A stretch of DNA of 64,000 nucleotides from Guadua angustifolia. Its lineage: Eukaryota; Streptophyta; Magnoliopsida; Poales; Poaceae. Made by a program: the position numbers and the translations under genes. Positions 33,894 through 45,165 of the stretch are shown in pieces. The DNA lies in NCBI GenBank assembly GCA_036346375.1, contig CM070500.1, positions 71,862,525 through 71,926,524 on the forward strand, written 5' to 3'. Below the pieces are notes generated by a model. It was not told the origin of the DNA. It made no database searches and saw only the letters and a program-made list of their open reading frames with translations. Numbering within the stretch: position 1 is the first letter of the stretch; every line of letters starts with the position of its first letter.

Positions 33894-34169
33894 AACAAAG
33901 AAAATCAAATTAAGAGTGCACATTTGATAGAACAACTAAAAGTGCATTGAAACTTGTATCTATCTAAGGGTATTTTGCTTTCAGTTTGAACAATGTAAGG
34001 ACCAAACCCAACTTCGTGTATTCCGCTTTGCAACTAGAGAACAACGGTTTGACATCATCTTCTGTCAAGCTTTTAATTTTTTAAAACTCTCTTTCCTTAT
34101 AATTTTTCTCCACATCCCGCAACATTTGCTTTAAACTATTCTCCTAAAACATATCACGCTACAACTCGT

Positions 34170-34454
34170 GATTTGGTTCCTCCATGCCTTTGTTGCATGC
34201 CGGGCAGGTACTACTTGTCTCCCCGTGATAGATCCAAGTGTAATTCCTCACGAAGCCACATCAAATCAAGTGGTCTTCAATTTGAACTGAGTTGTTAAAT
34301 CTTCTCAGATTGGTGTAATCAAAGCAATGACAATATATGAAATTTATACCTCTCTTCACCATGCCTTCTTTTAAAATTTTTTTGAACTCCTCAAGAGCCT
34401 TGTGAAATTCAGCACTTACACGGCTTTTCTAATACATCTATTTTCACTGTCCAT
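34170..34454 (-). pseudogene. transposase-associated N-terminal domain of CACTA TNP2
   Basis: The minus strand has an acceptor AG directly before ATG at 34454. Frames then read MDSENRC, FIYCHCFDY-like, HLI.CGFVRNYT and YHGE, followed by CPACNKGM. This is the Cys-containing N-terminal domain (CPC..C...HL...GF...Y..W..HGE) found before the TNP2 core. Frame changes and a stop are present. Confidence 0.5.
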
Positions 34455-34844
34455 CTGCAATTAAACTACGCACAATAAATTAAGAAAAAACTTGTGCAAT
34501 AGATAGCTATTTCAAATATTGAGATATTATTTCATTATCTCTGCAAAATAGTGAATAGGTGCCCAGATATATAATTTTACTCCCGATAACTTCTTCCCTA
34601 GTTAAGAGTTTTTAATTCCCTACTTAGGAGACATACATTTAAAACATCAACAATCATATCAAATTTCCTAATGCAATCAGCTTATAATGCTTTTGACTTC
34701 AATGAAAGAAAATAAGGGTGTAAGCATTATCAAAGTTAACAAATTGAATGATCTTAAAGAAACATCTATCTGTTGACCAACAAAATACATACTAACATGA
34801 TGACTTCTAATATCTAATTAGGCTATGTCATAATCCTATTCAAG

Positions 34845-35055
34845 GATATGTTATTTGGGCAAGTTTCTAAGCTGTTGTACAACTCTAGAGAAAATTTCAG
34901 CAGCATCTCCCATTGTTCTCCAAATATACGTCTCAATAATAAGTTAAGAGGGGTATGTGTGTAGAGAACACTAGAGAGATGCTACCGAAATTTTCTCTAA
35001 AGTTATACAACAGTTTAAGAACTTACCCAAACTACATATCCTTGAACTGTCCAAA
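34845..35055. repeat. long inverted repeat, family copy of 9-232
   Basis: AGGATATGT...GGGCAAGTTTCTAA near 34848 pairs with TTAAGAACTTACCC...ACATATCCTTGAA ending near 35046. The core GATGCTACCGAAATTTTCTC is the same as at 160-180. Confidence 0.7.
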
Positions 35056-35878
35056 ACAACGTGGACAATTCGAAAATGCTTGCTTATAAATATGCCATTT
35101 CAGCATATTTATAAACAAGCATCCACGAACAGGAAATGTAGGTTACGCAACCTAAACTCTAACATTCATCATATTACAGCAACAATAATTTCATATTAAC
35201 GCAAGAGTTCTACAAAGATAAATGGATATGTGTTTGTCAAAGAAAGGGTCTGAAATCTGATAGATACACACAATTCCAGCGCAACCTAAATTCTCTTTGC
35301 GACATATTGAATTTTCTAGTGCAAAATTGAAGGGATTAGAAGGAATGCTCACCTTTTGAATAAAATCACAAATGAGGAAAAATTAAAGAGAAATCTTCTT
35401 AAGCTAGGGTTTCAACTTTACCCTCTTGACACCCAACCTCGAGGATTTCATAATTTCTAATCAAGTGTTGCTTCCAACTGTATGTGGTGTTTTTTTGGGA
35501 CGACAACGATTCTTTTGCCTCTAGAACGACAACAGAGAAGAATTAAGCCCGAGGGTATAAATAACCTAATGAGACACATCACAATCATTTCTAAGAAAAG
35601 AACCGATTGTGTTGTATATATGTTGAACATCACAATCGGTTCTCATGTAGAAACCGATTGTGATGAAACCGATTGTGATGTGCAATGGTACATCACATTC
35701 AGTTTTTAGTGGGAACCAATTGTGATGTACACGTACACATCACAATCGGTTCTAACTTGAGAACCGATTGTGATTATTATTCGCATCCTCTTTGAAATCA
35801 TCTATCGCAATTGGTTTTTCCTGGAAGTTATGAATCGACCCAGGTGAAGCGATAATATTGTACCATTCTGTAGTAGTG

Positions 35879-36299
35879 TGTTTCCCGTGTTAAATTTTTT
35901 CAAGATTGAGTGAATTTTTTCCTTATCGAGTTGAAAAATCATGTTTAATGAAGTTGATTTTTTTTATTTTGTGTTTTTGCAACGAACAAGGAAAGGAGGG
36001 TGGGGTCAAGGGCGTCCGGCGGTGCCGCAGCGTTCCCGGCCTCCCGATTGGCGTGCGTAAGTGTCGTCGTCGAATGAGGGGAGAGGATCGGGGGATGAGG
36101 CTATCTCTGCAGTCCACGTGTCAGTGTCGTGAGAAAATGCTCCTAAGGGTGACCATAATATTGTGATAGTAGTGCGCAACATACCCACGTGTTGCTATGG
36201 GCGTAAGGAATCAATGACACACACAAAGATTCTAATAAAGAAAAGAAATCCTTTTCGGGAATACATAAAAAAAGAAACCAATCGTCAATTATTAAAATC
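35879..36299. other. intergenic; possible Helitron-like end
   Basis: A GC-rich patch (36000-36120) is without recognisable coding. Near 36176, CGCAACATACCCACGTGTTG followed by CTATGGGCG resembles the CCGTGCGTTGCTACGGG segment near one end of grass Helitron-like elements. No partner end was found. Confidence 0.3.
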
Positions 36300-36900
36300 G
36301 CAAAAGCTTGATCATGATCCATTTTTTATGGTAGCTCACGCATGCTCTTAGGACCCTTCTAACAAATTTTAAAGAATTTACATTAGCAGCTCAATTAAAT
36401 CAGTGAACTTGCTTTAACCGTGTCGGCAGCATTGGCAGGTTTTTTAAAATCTCAAAAGCTTGATCACAATTTAGAATTTCTACAGTAGTGTTGGCATGCT
36501 CTCAGGACCCTCATCAAAAATTTTAAAGGACCTGCAAACTTAGTAGCTCAATTAAACCAGAGAAGTTGCTTCAAACGCATCAGCAGCATTGATAGAATTT
36601 TTAAAAATCGCACAAGTTGATCATGATTTGGATTTTTTATGGTAGGTTAGGCATTCTTTGAGGACCATTCTAAAAAGTTTCAAAAATTTACAACATAATT
36701 TAATAGTTAAATAAAATAAGTGAATCTTAAAGTTGCTCTAAACACATTAATAGCATTGACAGAATTTTTAAAAATCGCACAGGTTTGATTATAATCCTTT
36801 TTTTTATGGTAGGTCAGCCATTCTTTGAGGATAAAGTTTCAAAAATTTACAACATAATTTAATAATTCAATAAAATCAGTGAATCTTATGATGTTCTTGA
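36300..36900. repeat. four tandem copies of a ~155-165 bp unit
   Basis: Copies begin near 36300, 36453, 36610 and 36777. Each runs CAAAAGCTTGATCATGAT..., then TGGTAG.T..GCAT.CTTTGAGGACC, a TTTAAA.AATTTAC block, AATTAAATCAGTGAA and AGCATTGACAGAATTTTTAA. The last copy is truncated. No ORF. Confidence 0.8.
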
Positions 36901-37026
36901 GAAAAAAAGGAACCGTAGATGCTACAGTTGCTGCGCCTGCTGGAGTAACTTGGGACTTGCCCCCCGCACGCGAAGGCTTCGGCCAACCGAGCTAGGCACG
37001 TGCTGTGAAATGTTGGGCAAAACTAA

Positions 37027-37031
37027 CACAT
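37027..37031. repeat. 5-bp target duplication CACAT, left copy
   Basis: CACAT precedes the 5' LTR. The right copy is 59540-59544. Confidence 0.85.
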
Positions 37032-37883
37032 TGTTAGCACTTGAAATTAGCACCTTTAGAATAATCTGGGCTTGGGAGGATGTTCGATATTATTGTGAGC
37101 GTTTAGCGCTTGATTAATTTGTTGAAGCAATGATTAGTAATTAATCTGGCGAATTAGTTGGTTTTCATTAGAAAAAGGCTTTGGGCGGTGAAACGAGGAT
37201 TGATAGTTTGAGCATGTATGTGTGCGAAGCGATGCGTAAAGATAGAGATGGTCTTTGGAAGAATTTACGGATCATGCAAATAAAGTTCACGTGAAGAATT
37301 TAAAGGAAAGTTGAAAGAAGAGATTTGCATGCAGGAGAAGAAGATATATATATTGCTCATGGATCAAATTCAAATATGGAAGGTCTGGAGAGGCAAGACA
37401 TACGCACATGTTGTTAGTCTGGAAAGTCAAGATATTACTAATCTTGTTGATTGGCCGAATCAGTTGTGAGTTTGGTAAATTCATATGGGCTGTATACGAT
37501 TAGGAAGACAAGTCAGTTTGTAACACGAATTAGCGGCATATGCTTCCACGGAAAATTCAGCCCTTATATATTGTCAAGGGTAACAGCCGATTGTAAGATA
37601 CAGACACATTCAATCTAATACATCTTTTATTCTTCAAAACTTTATTTTCTTCAATCGTTCTTCGCTTTCTGGATGGTTTGCAAGTTCTAGATCTGTCAGG
37701 CCATCTGAAGCAGCCCATTGCGTCGTCTCCCTACCGGGGTCTTCCCGGGAACGCGGCGTCTTCGGGTCCAAAGTCTTGCCGCCGAGGTGTCTTGCGGATC
37801 GCGCCTCGGCCGCCTCCTTCGACAACGTGTCTGCGCGCATCGCGCCGCTCTCGAAGGCACACGGTGACGTGTTCGTGCGAACA
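37032..37883 (+). repeat. 5' LTR of gypsy #2
   Basis: 852 bp, begins TGTTAGCACTTGAAATTAGC and ends TTCGTGCGAACA. A TTATATATTG TATA-like sequence at 37564 may be the promoter. The first 200 bp resemble 45385-45555. Confidence 0.92.
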
Positions 37884-37915
37884 CACTTTTAGCGACTCGC
37901 CGGGGATCGGGATCG
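37884..37915 (+). promoter_or_regulatory. probable primer-binding region
   Basis: CACTTTTAGCGACTCGCCGG follows the 5' LTR. It loosely resembles the GGCGACTC..CTGGGGA primer-binding sites described for Tat-lineage elements. The tRNA is not certain. Confidence 0.35.
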
Positions 37916-37925
37916 ATCGTCCGGC

Positions 37926-39667
37926 ATGACCGTAACGGCAACAAGGCTAAGGGGATCAAGGCTCCCTCACGATGTTGATCTTAACAACGTCGTTGAGGCT
38001 TCTTCGACGATCTTCCGAGAGGATCATCGCCAGTGGTGGAGAAGTACATTAAGGAGCATGAGGATGTCTTGAAAAGAGAGTCGCTTCATGCTTCTAGAAT
38101 CGGCATGGCGTTGTGCAGAAGGAATTATTCACATTGCCGCCGATTGATCTTAAGGTGACACCCTCTGTAAGTGAACCTTCCTTTACTCCACCCAATACAT
38201 CAACTGTGATTCCATCGGTGTCTTCCAATCTGTTAGTTGAACAAATTCAGTTCATGATGAATGAAAATAATAGGGAGATGCTAGAGTACGTGAATAAAAT
38301 CATGAACAATCATAGGATAAATCAAGAAGCTTTAGGGGGCACTTCTGTGAGTGTTCCACGAGTTCCAGCTAATCCATCGGCGAAAAGCATGCCAAGCCAG
38401 ACCCTATATGGCATGCCGATGAATAGTTTTGGGAGTCAAACGGTTCAGGCTAGTGGGCAGATTGTTCCTGTTTGTACTAATGAGCCCAGGGTTAGCATAC
38501 CTAGTCCAGCTGGGCAAGAATTTGCTTGTTTTGAACCCCTGTACCGAACTTTGGCCTACAACACACCTCCTGTGCAGTTGACACCACCATCCCAACTTGG
38601 TGCTTTTCAATTGCCAAATCCTAGTAACTTGTTACAGCAAGCGCCAAACGTTAATGCTAATATGCAAAACACATCCCCATCGGCTAATCTTAATCATGCT
38701 CTAGAGAAGCTGAGAGAGGATGTTAATAAAATGTTTAGGGATTCATTCGGCGTCGAACCTAAGGGAAGCAGCCGTACTTATCAAAAGCCATATCCCTCAC
38801 ATTTTGATCTTGTAGGGTACCCTCTTAATTTCAAAGTTCCAGATTTTGTTAAGTTTAGTGGAGAGGATACCAAGACAACTTATGAGCATATTAGTCAATA
38901 TTTAGCTCAATTGGGCGATGCTAGTTTCAGTGAAGCTTTAAGAGTTCGTTTGTTCTCATTATCATTAACCGGAACAGCTTTCTCATGGTTCATTGCTTTA
39001 CCGCAAATTCTATTCAATCTTGGGTGCGATTAGAGCAAAATTCCATGACCATTTTTATCTTGGTGACAATGAGCTTAAATCGTCCTGATTTGACATCGGT
39101 TCGGCAAAAACATGACGAACCGACATCGATTATATTAGGAGATTTAGAGATGTCAAGAATCGGTGCTTTAATGTGATGATTTCTGAGAGGGACATGGCTG
39201 ATCTGGCTTTTAATGGCTTGAGGTCTCATTTGAAAGAAAAGCTAGAAGGATATGAGTTCATAACTGTCAATCAGTTATTACAAAGGGCTTTGGCGCATGA
39301 AAATCGTGCTAAAGATCATGGAGAGCATAGAATTAAGTCTGATCGTCCTAGTATACACATGTTCGATTGTGATTCCGATTCGGACGTTGAGACAACTGAT
39401 GTTTATGCTGCTGAATTTGCGTGGCCATCAAAGAGTAAACCTCATGCTTGTTCCGCTTTAAAGCCGATCCATAAGAATCGTGAGCAAGAAATCAAGTTTA
39501 CCTTTGATGTTGCTAAATGTGACCGCATATTTGATGCCTTAGTACAAGAAAAGGTTATTAAGTTGTCTCATACATTGCCTCCAGCGGATGAGATTAAGCG
39601 GCGTGCTTATTGCAAATACCATAATTCTTTTTCGCATGCTATTAACGATTGCAATGTTTTTAGATGA
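37926..39667 (+). pseudogene. gag polyprotein of gypsy #2, frameshifted
   Basis: An ATG at 37926 opens a frame (DVDLNNVVEASSTIFREDH) that shifts near 38030. The main open stretches are 38113-39033 (306 codons) and 39173-39667 (164 codons). The C-terminal part of the first reads FKVPDFVKFSGEDTKTTYEH and LRVRLFSLSLTGTAFSWF, the conserved centre of plant retrotransposon gag. The frame is lost near 39010 and resumes with SERDMADLAFNGLRSHLKEK. It ends with YCKYHNSFSHAINDC, a Cys/His cluster like that in gag of this lineage. Gag would form the virus-like particle that packages the RNA. The break near 39010-39170 and the N-terminal shift mean a full gag is not made. Confidence 0.8.
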
Positions 39668-39697
39668 CAAATACAATCGGCTATCAATGATGGACGA

Positions 39698-41211
39698 TTG
39701 ACTTTTGCTGAGATGCAGGTGGACAAGACTCCTTTTCCGATGAACGTTATGAACTTGGAGGGCAAGAAAGTTCTTCTTCGGCCTGAGCAAACCAAAAAAA
39801 ATGTTGCGATTGGTGAACCAAGAGTTGAGGCTCCTAAAGACAATTTTGGGCGAGCTGTTGCACTTGAACAAGATCCCAATGGCAAGCAGATATTGAGAAT
39901 CACCATCAAGGCTAGTGATGCCGGGGGGCAGCAAGGGCAGCAGCATATACCTCACAAGTTCATCAAACCAAAGAGCCCAGAAGTAGACAGGTGGAAGGTA
40001 AACGAGCCTAAAGTTTGGAAGACTAAACATGATAAGCATTTTTTTGAGCGTCTCCTGGACAAGTATTCAAAGGAAGCGGCCAATCCAAGGTTAACTCGGT
40101 CAGCAAACAATAAACGCCCAAGGTCTCCTCCAAGGCCTAATCGTCATCCAAGGTACTCACTGTCGAGGGAGAATGTTGCTTATGATGGTCCTTCACATGG
40201 GTACATGACGCCTTTACCTGCAATCCCACCACCTCCTCATATGCCATACACTGTGTGGGATCCAAATGTTGGTCAGTGGATTTCATTGCCTATGCCTCCA
40301 CCACTTTTTCATCCTGGATGGGCAGCGCCTAAGAGGTCGGTTTTTGAGAGGCTCTCACATCCTAAGTAGGGCGTTTGGGAGCAAACCGGCCAGCACAAAA
40401 GCCTCCGATTAACGACAAGATCCGTGAGTGGCGTTCAAAGCAAGGTTCACAATTTTCACAAGGTTCAGGATCTGATAGGAAGGGGATTAGCGCTAAAACT
40501 ATCCAAATTGGCACCAATGAAGTTCCCATTGGCAGTCTTAGCAAAGGACAGATTGTTATTGGTGATCAGGACAGAATAGTGGATGAAGGCAAAATTGAGC
40601 AACCAAAATCAGCACCTAATGATCATGAGGCTAGTTGCAGTGGGACAAAATGGGTTGATCCCAAGTACTTGAAGCCGCAGTGGTGTCCTCCAGGTATTAC
40701 CAGAGCCAAGAAAAGAAGGCTGCAACGCATCAGGATGAAACTCCAAAGGGAAGAAGATGCTGAGAAACTGAGGGATGAGGTTTTTAATGAGCTTCGGCCT
40801 ATGATACCAACCAAGCAAGAGTGGAGACCGAAGCTAAAGATTGTTTCTGACAAAACAGAGAAAATTTCAGCACCTATTTCACCTGTACCAACGGCTGCTG
40901 ACATACCTCCAGGCCCTCCAATGGGACCCAAAGAACTCGTTTCTGCACCTAATGAAGTCGAGGCTACTACCCTCCAGCCATCAACTTCGTTGAATGAAGA
41001 AATGTTCACACTGGGAGATGACGAAGAGATGGTTGATTTTGAGCCAAGTCCAGTTCATGATTTCGAAGTGAATATGGTTGTTTGCTTGCCTGCCGAGTTT
41101 CGCGCTCCTGAGGAAGAAGGGGAAATAACACATATGGATTTTGGTCCTAAAATTGCTATGTTTGAAAAGCCTCTGAGAACCAAGGAAGCACTTGAAGCCA
41201 TTATATGTTAG
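39698..41211 (+). CDS. gag-pol linker region of gypsy #2
   Basis: Two open stretches, 39698-40369 (223 codons) and 40375-41211 (278 codons), are separated by a stop and frame change. They contain a Pro-rich segment (PLPAIPPPPHMPYTVWDPNV), a basic region (RAKKRRLQRIRMKLQREED) and an acidic C-terminus (EEEGEITHMDFG). This linker sits between gag and protease in related grass elements. It has no known enzymatic domain and no known separate function. Confidence 0.6.
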
Positions 41212-41229
41212 AGGTCATATCAATGGATC

Positions 41230-41612
41230 ACCGCCACTCAGATGCTTGTGGACAAGTGGTCTTGTGGTGAATCTCATGCCTTATTCAGTTTTCAGAAATT
41301 GGGCTTTCAAGGCGAAGAATTGATGAAGACTAATATGGTGTTGGCGGGTTTGAAGGCAAGGGACGAACTGAACCAAAGGGAGTCATGTCAGTTGAACTTA
41401 CTATTGGAAGCAAGTCTCTAGCTACTGCGTTCTTCATTGCGGAGGTACAAGGCAATTACAACATCATTTTGGGCCGAGATTGGGTTCATGCTAATCAGTG
41501 CGTGCCATCTACAATGCACCAATTTTTGATTCAATGGGTGGATGATGAAGTCGAAATTGTTCATGCGGATGATTCGGTTTGTGTTGCATTGGTCGTCTGC
41601 ACGCGATGGTAG
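41230..41612 (+). pseudogene. retropepsin-like aspartic protease of gypsy #2, frameshifted
   Basis: The 3' part is open (41385-41612, 75 codons) and reads FFIAEVQGNYNIILGRDWVH. In Ty3/gypsy proteases the ILGRDW box follows the C-terminal half of the fold. The active-site loop lies upstream near 41250, but it is interrupted by single-base shifts near 41253 and 41300, so the reading frame is broken at the catalytic site. In intact elements the protease matures gag and pol. Confidence 0.65.
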
Positions 41613-41730
41613 CAACATCCGCATGTTACTTGTTTGATGTGCCGTGATCTTTCTGGTTATGATTTTCTTAGTGCTACAAGAAATGGCTTTGTTCCTGTCA
41701 ATGTAAAGCCGATTGCTAACAATCGACTAA

Positions 41731-44166
41731 ATGAATAAATACGATCCAATGGAGTCTAGTGCAGATTGGTTGCAAAAGCGTCTTGTAAAATACCGGGCCT
41801 GCGGGAATGGTCTGTGTGAGTCCATAGAGGAGTTAGGCGACATGGATAAGTTGGGTCAGGGTTTCATTTCAGCTGATCCTTTAGAGGAGATTGATTTAGG
41901 TGATGGATCGGTTCCTAGACCCACATTTGTAAATAAAAATCTCGAGGCCGATTATAAGCTAAAATTAATCGAGCTGTTAAGAGAATACGTTGATTGTTTT
42001 GCTTGGGAATACCATGAGATGCCTGGCTTAAGTCGAGAACTTGTGGAGCATCGTCTACCTATCAAGGCCGGTTTTAGACCTTTTAAACAATCAGCCCGAA
42101 AGTTTAATCCCAGGATGTATGACCGAATCAAGGAAGAAATTGAAAGGCTGTTGAAAGCTAATTTCATCAGACCATGCAAGTATGCTGATTGGATTTCTAA
42201 TATCGTACCTGTGGAGAAGAAGGGATCTGGCAAGTTACGGGTATGTATTGATTTCAGAGATTTGAACAGGGCAACACCAAAAGATGAGTATCCTATGCCT
42301 ATAGCCGATATGCTTATTAATAATGCCTCTGGACATAAAATAATTAGTTTTCTTGATGGTAATGCCGGTTATAATCAAATATTCATGGCCAAAGAAGATG
42401 TTTCTAAAACTGCTTTTCGCTGTCCTTGTTTTGTTGGATTATTTGAATGGGTCGTTATGACCTTTGGTTTAAAAAATGCCGGCGCTACCTATCAAAGAGC
42501 TATGAATTTGATTTTTCATGACTTGCTTGGTGTCATCCTAGAGGTTTATATTGATGATATTGTTGTCAAATCGGATGCTGCTGAAAATCATTTGGCCGAT
42601 TTGAGGTTAGCTTTTGAGAGAATGAGAAAGTATGGTTTGAAGATGAATCCTTTGAAAGGCGCTTTTGGTGTATCGGCTGGGAAGTTTTTGGGCTTTATTA
42701 TTCATGAGAAAGGCATAGGGATAGATCCAAAGAGAATTGAGGCAATTCAAAAGATTCAAGCCCCTACGTGCAAAAGAGATGTGCAGAAATTTTTGGGCAA
42801 GGTTAATTACTTGAGGCGGTTTATTGCTAACTTGTCCGAAAAGATAAATGCTTTTACACCTATCCTTCGATTGAAAAGCGATGCTGATTTTGCTTGGGGG
42901 GCAAAACAGCAAGAAGCTTTTGAAAACATCAAGCAGTATTTGAGTTCTCCGCCAGTGTTGATAGCGCCTAGGCATGGTGAGCCATTTAAACTTTATATTG
43001 CCGCAGGGAATGATGTTATTGGTGCTGTCCTGACTCAAGAGGCTGAAGGTAAAGAGCATGTTATTACATATATTAGTCGTCGGTTGATTGACATCGAAAC
43101 AAGGTATACTTTTATTGAGAAATTATGCTTATCTTTGTATTATGCTTGCACCAAGTTGAGACATTATTTGCTACCTAGTGCTTGCATAGTTGCTTGTCAG
43201 ACCGATGTTATCAAATATATGTTGCATAGGCCAATTCTTAGCGGTAGAATTGGTAAGTGGGCTTATGCTTTGATTGAATATGATTTGGCTTATGAACCTT
43301 TAAAATCTATGAGAGGCCAAATCATAGCTGATTTTATTGTTGAACATCGGATTGATGATAGACATAGTACTTGCATAGACCTTGTTTCTTTAGCACCATG
43401 GAAGTTATATTTTGATGGTTCAGTTTGTGACAATGGCCAGGGTGTTGGTGTTGTCTATATATCTCCCCATGGTGTTGTTTTTGAAGCCTCTTGCCGCTTA
43501 GAATATTTTTGCACTAACAATCAGGCTGAATACGAAGCTTTGCTATTCGGCCTAGAGTTGCTAAAGGATGCCGGTGCCACTTGTGTTGAGGCATATGGTG
43601 ATTCTTTACTGGTAGTGCAGCAAGTATCTAAAACTTGCCAATGTCTAGATGGGACTTTAAATATGTACCTTGATAAGTGTCTAGATATTATTGCATCATT
43701 TGATGATTTTAGTATCCATCATATCTTCAGAATTGATAATTGGCAAGCAAATGAGCTAGCTCAGCAAGCATCTGGCTACCACATCGATCACGGTGTGTTT
43801 TTTGTGTCGTATGAGCCGATGTCCAGCCTTGCTAGCATTGATAAGGCCAATTCTCAGCCCGCTAGTAATTTGGCCACTGATAATGGCTCTAATATTTTTA
43901 TTGCTAATGATTGGAGAAAGCCTATTATTGATTATCTACAGAATCCAAGTGAAAGAGCTGATAAGAAGGTTCGGCGGCTTGCATTTAAATATGCATTAAT
44001 TGATGACGACTTATATCGCCGAACCGTTGATGGTATTTTGCTCAAGTGCCTTGACGAAGATCAAGCCAGAGTTGCTATGGGGGAGGTGCATGAAGGCATT
44101 TGTGGTACTCATCGGTTGGCACATAAGATGAAATGGATGTTGAAACGTCATGGGTTTTATTGGTAA
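41731..44166 (+). CDS. reverse transcriptase + RNase H + second RNase H (pol of gypsy #2)
   Basis: This 811-codon ORF is the longest in the window. RT spans about residues 120-310: LRVCIDFRDLNRATPKDEYP, SFLDGNAGYNQI, then VYIDDIVVKSD with the YIDD active site at residues 273-276. The RT-linked RNase H is at about 415-520 (KLYIAAGNDVIGAVLTQEAE; TRYTFIEKLCLSLYYACTKL). A second, archaeal-type RNase H is at about 556-690 (WKLYFDGSVCDNG; NNQAEYEALLFGLELL; GDSLLVVQQ; DNWQANELAQQAS). The C-terminus reaches the zinc-binding start of integrase (GTHRLAHKMKWMLKRHGFYW) and ends at TAA 44164-44166. The first RNase H probably keeps a structural role, as in Tat elements. Confidence 0.93.
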   Translation: MNKYDPMESSADWLQKRLVKYRACGNGLCESIEELGDMDKLGQGFISADPLEEIDLGDGSVPRPTFVNKNLEADYKLKLIELLREYVDCFAWEYHEMPGLSRELVEHRLPIKAGFRPFKQSARKFNPRMYDRIKEEIERLLKANFIRPCKYADWISNIVPVEKKGSGKLRVCIDFRDLNRATPKDEYPMPIADMLINNASGHKIISFLDGNAGYNQIFMAKEDVSKTAFRCPCFVGLFEWVVMTFGLKNAGATYQRAMNLIFHDLLGVILEVYIDDIVVKSDAAENHLADLRLAFERMRKYGLKMNPLKGAFGVSAGKFLGFIIHEKGIGIDPKRIEAIQKIQAPTCKRDVQKFLGKVNYLRRFIANLSEKINAFTPILRLKSDADFAWGAKQQEAFENIKQYLSSPPVLIAPRHGEPFKLYIAAGNDVIGAVLTQEAEGKEHVITYISRRLIDIETRYTFIEKLCLSLYYACTKLRHYLLPSACIVACQTDVIKYMLHRPILSGRIGKWAYALIEYDLAYEPLKSMRGQIIADFIVEHRIDDRHSTCIDLVSLAPWKLYFDGSVCDNGQGVGVVYISPHGVVFEASCRLEYFCTNNQAEYEALLFGLELLKDAGATCVEAYGDSLLVVQQVSKTCQCLDGTLNMYLDKCLDIIASFDDFSIHHIFRIDNWQANELAQQASGYHIDHGVFFVSYEPMSSLASIDKANSQPASNLATDNGSNIFIANDWRKPIIDYLQNPSERADKKVRRLAFKYALIDDDLYRRTVDGILLKCLDEDQARVAMGEVHEGICGTHRLAHKMKWMLKRHGFYW

Positions 44167-45165
44167 CGATGGTAGATGATTGCTTCAAATATTACAGGGT
44201 TGTGAAGCTTGCCAAAAGTTCGGTAATGTTCAGCTAGCCCCTTCTGCTATGTTGCATCCTATTATAAAGCCGTGGCCGTTCAAGAGGATGGGCGTTGGAT
44301 TTTATTGGTCAAATATATCCTGCATCTTCTAAGGGGCATCGGTTTGTTGGTGGCTACTGATTATTTTACCAAGTGGTCTGAAGCAGTGCCTCTCAAGAAC
44401 ATGATGCATGTTGAGGTAATTCGGTTTATCACTGAGCATATTATTCACAGATTCGGCATCCCTCAAACATTGACTACAGATCAGGGTTCATCTTCTATTT
44501 CATCTCAAGTGAGGGAATTTGCCGAATCATATAGAATTAAGCTGCTAAATTCTTCACCATACTACGCTCAAGCGAATGGTCAGGCCGAGTCTACTAATAA
44601 GATTCTGATTAAACTCATAAAGAAGAAGATAGAGGAAAGCCCTAAGAGATGGCATGAGATATTATCAGAAGCCTTATGGGCGCACAGGATATCAAAGCAT
44701 GGCGCTACAAAAGTGACCCCATATGAGCTAGTATATGGACAAGAGGCCGTTTTACCTGTTGAGGTAAATCTGGACGCTTTGAGATTGGCCAAACAAGATA
44801 ATCTATCAGCAATAGATTATCACAATTTGATGATGGACAATCTTGATGATGTTGCTGATGAGAGGTTCAAAGCATTACAGGCCATTGAAAAAGAGAAACT
44901 GAGAGTAGCAAAGGCATATAATAAAAGGGTCAAGCCGAAAAGTTTTCAGGTCGGCGATTTGGTTTGGAAAGTAATTTTACCGATTGGTGCAAGAGATAAC
45001 AAGTTCGGGAAGTGGTCTCCTAGCTGGGAAGGTCCTTATAAGGTGGCGAGGGTTGTTCCTGGTAATTCTTATTTGGTGGAGTCACTACAAGGTGAATTGC
45101 TACCTCGGGCTCTCAATGGTAAATACTTGAAAAAATTTTATCTCAGTGTGTGGCAAGATGCTTAG
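44167..45165 (+). pseudogene. integrase of gypsy #2, interrupted
   Basis: The main open frame is 44272-45165 (297 codons). It contains TDYFTKWSEAVPLKN, TTDQGSS with Asp70, and NGQAESTNK with Glu106, leaving 35 residues between them as in the D-D35-E core. It continues with PYELVYGQEAVLPVE and a C-terminal FQVGDLVWKVILP / FGKWSPSWEGPYKVARV module. The first catalytic Asp lies in another frame near 44295, and the zinc-binding domain is split by the TAA at 44164 and a shift after it. Integrase inserts the cDNA. This copy cannot make the complete enzyme. Confidence 0.85.

Larger units (their letters stand above)
33095..35878 (-). mobile_element. deleted CACTA element (2.8 kb), same family as 1-1698
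   Basis: The termini are TACTACTACAGGAA (33095; first base changed from C) and TTCTGTAGTAGTG (ending 35878). The flanks are TAT on the left and TGT on the right, consistent with a mutated 3-bp duplication. Subterminal regions at 33110-33350 and 35575-35820 carry AACCGATTGTGATG motifs. Coding remnants on the minus strand are a transposase-associated domain (about 34170-34454) and a Ulp1 C-terminus (33641-33893). The TNP2 core between them is deleted. The family hairpin lies at 34845-35055. Confidence 0.85.

Noticed and set aside
39539..40039. 166-codon minus-strand ORF in gag region
   Set aside because: Antisense of the well-supported gag and linker frames.
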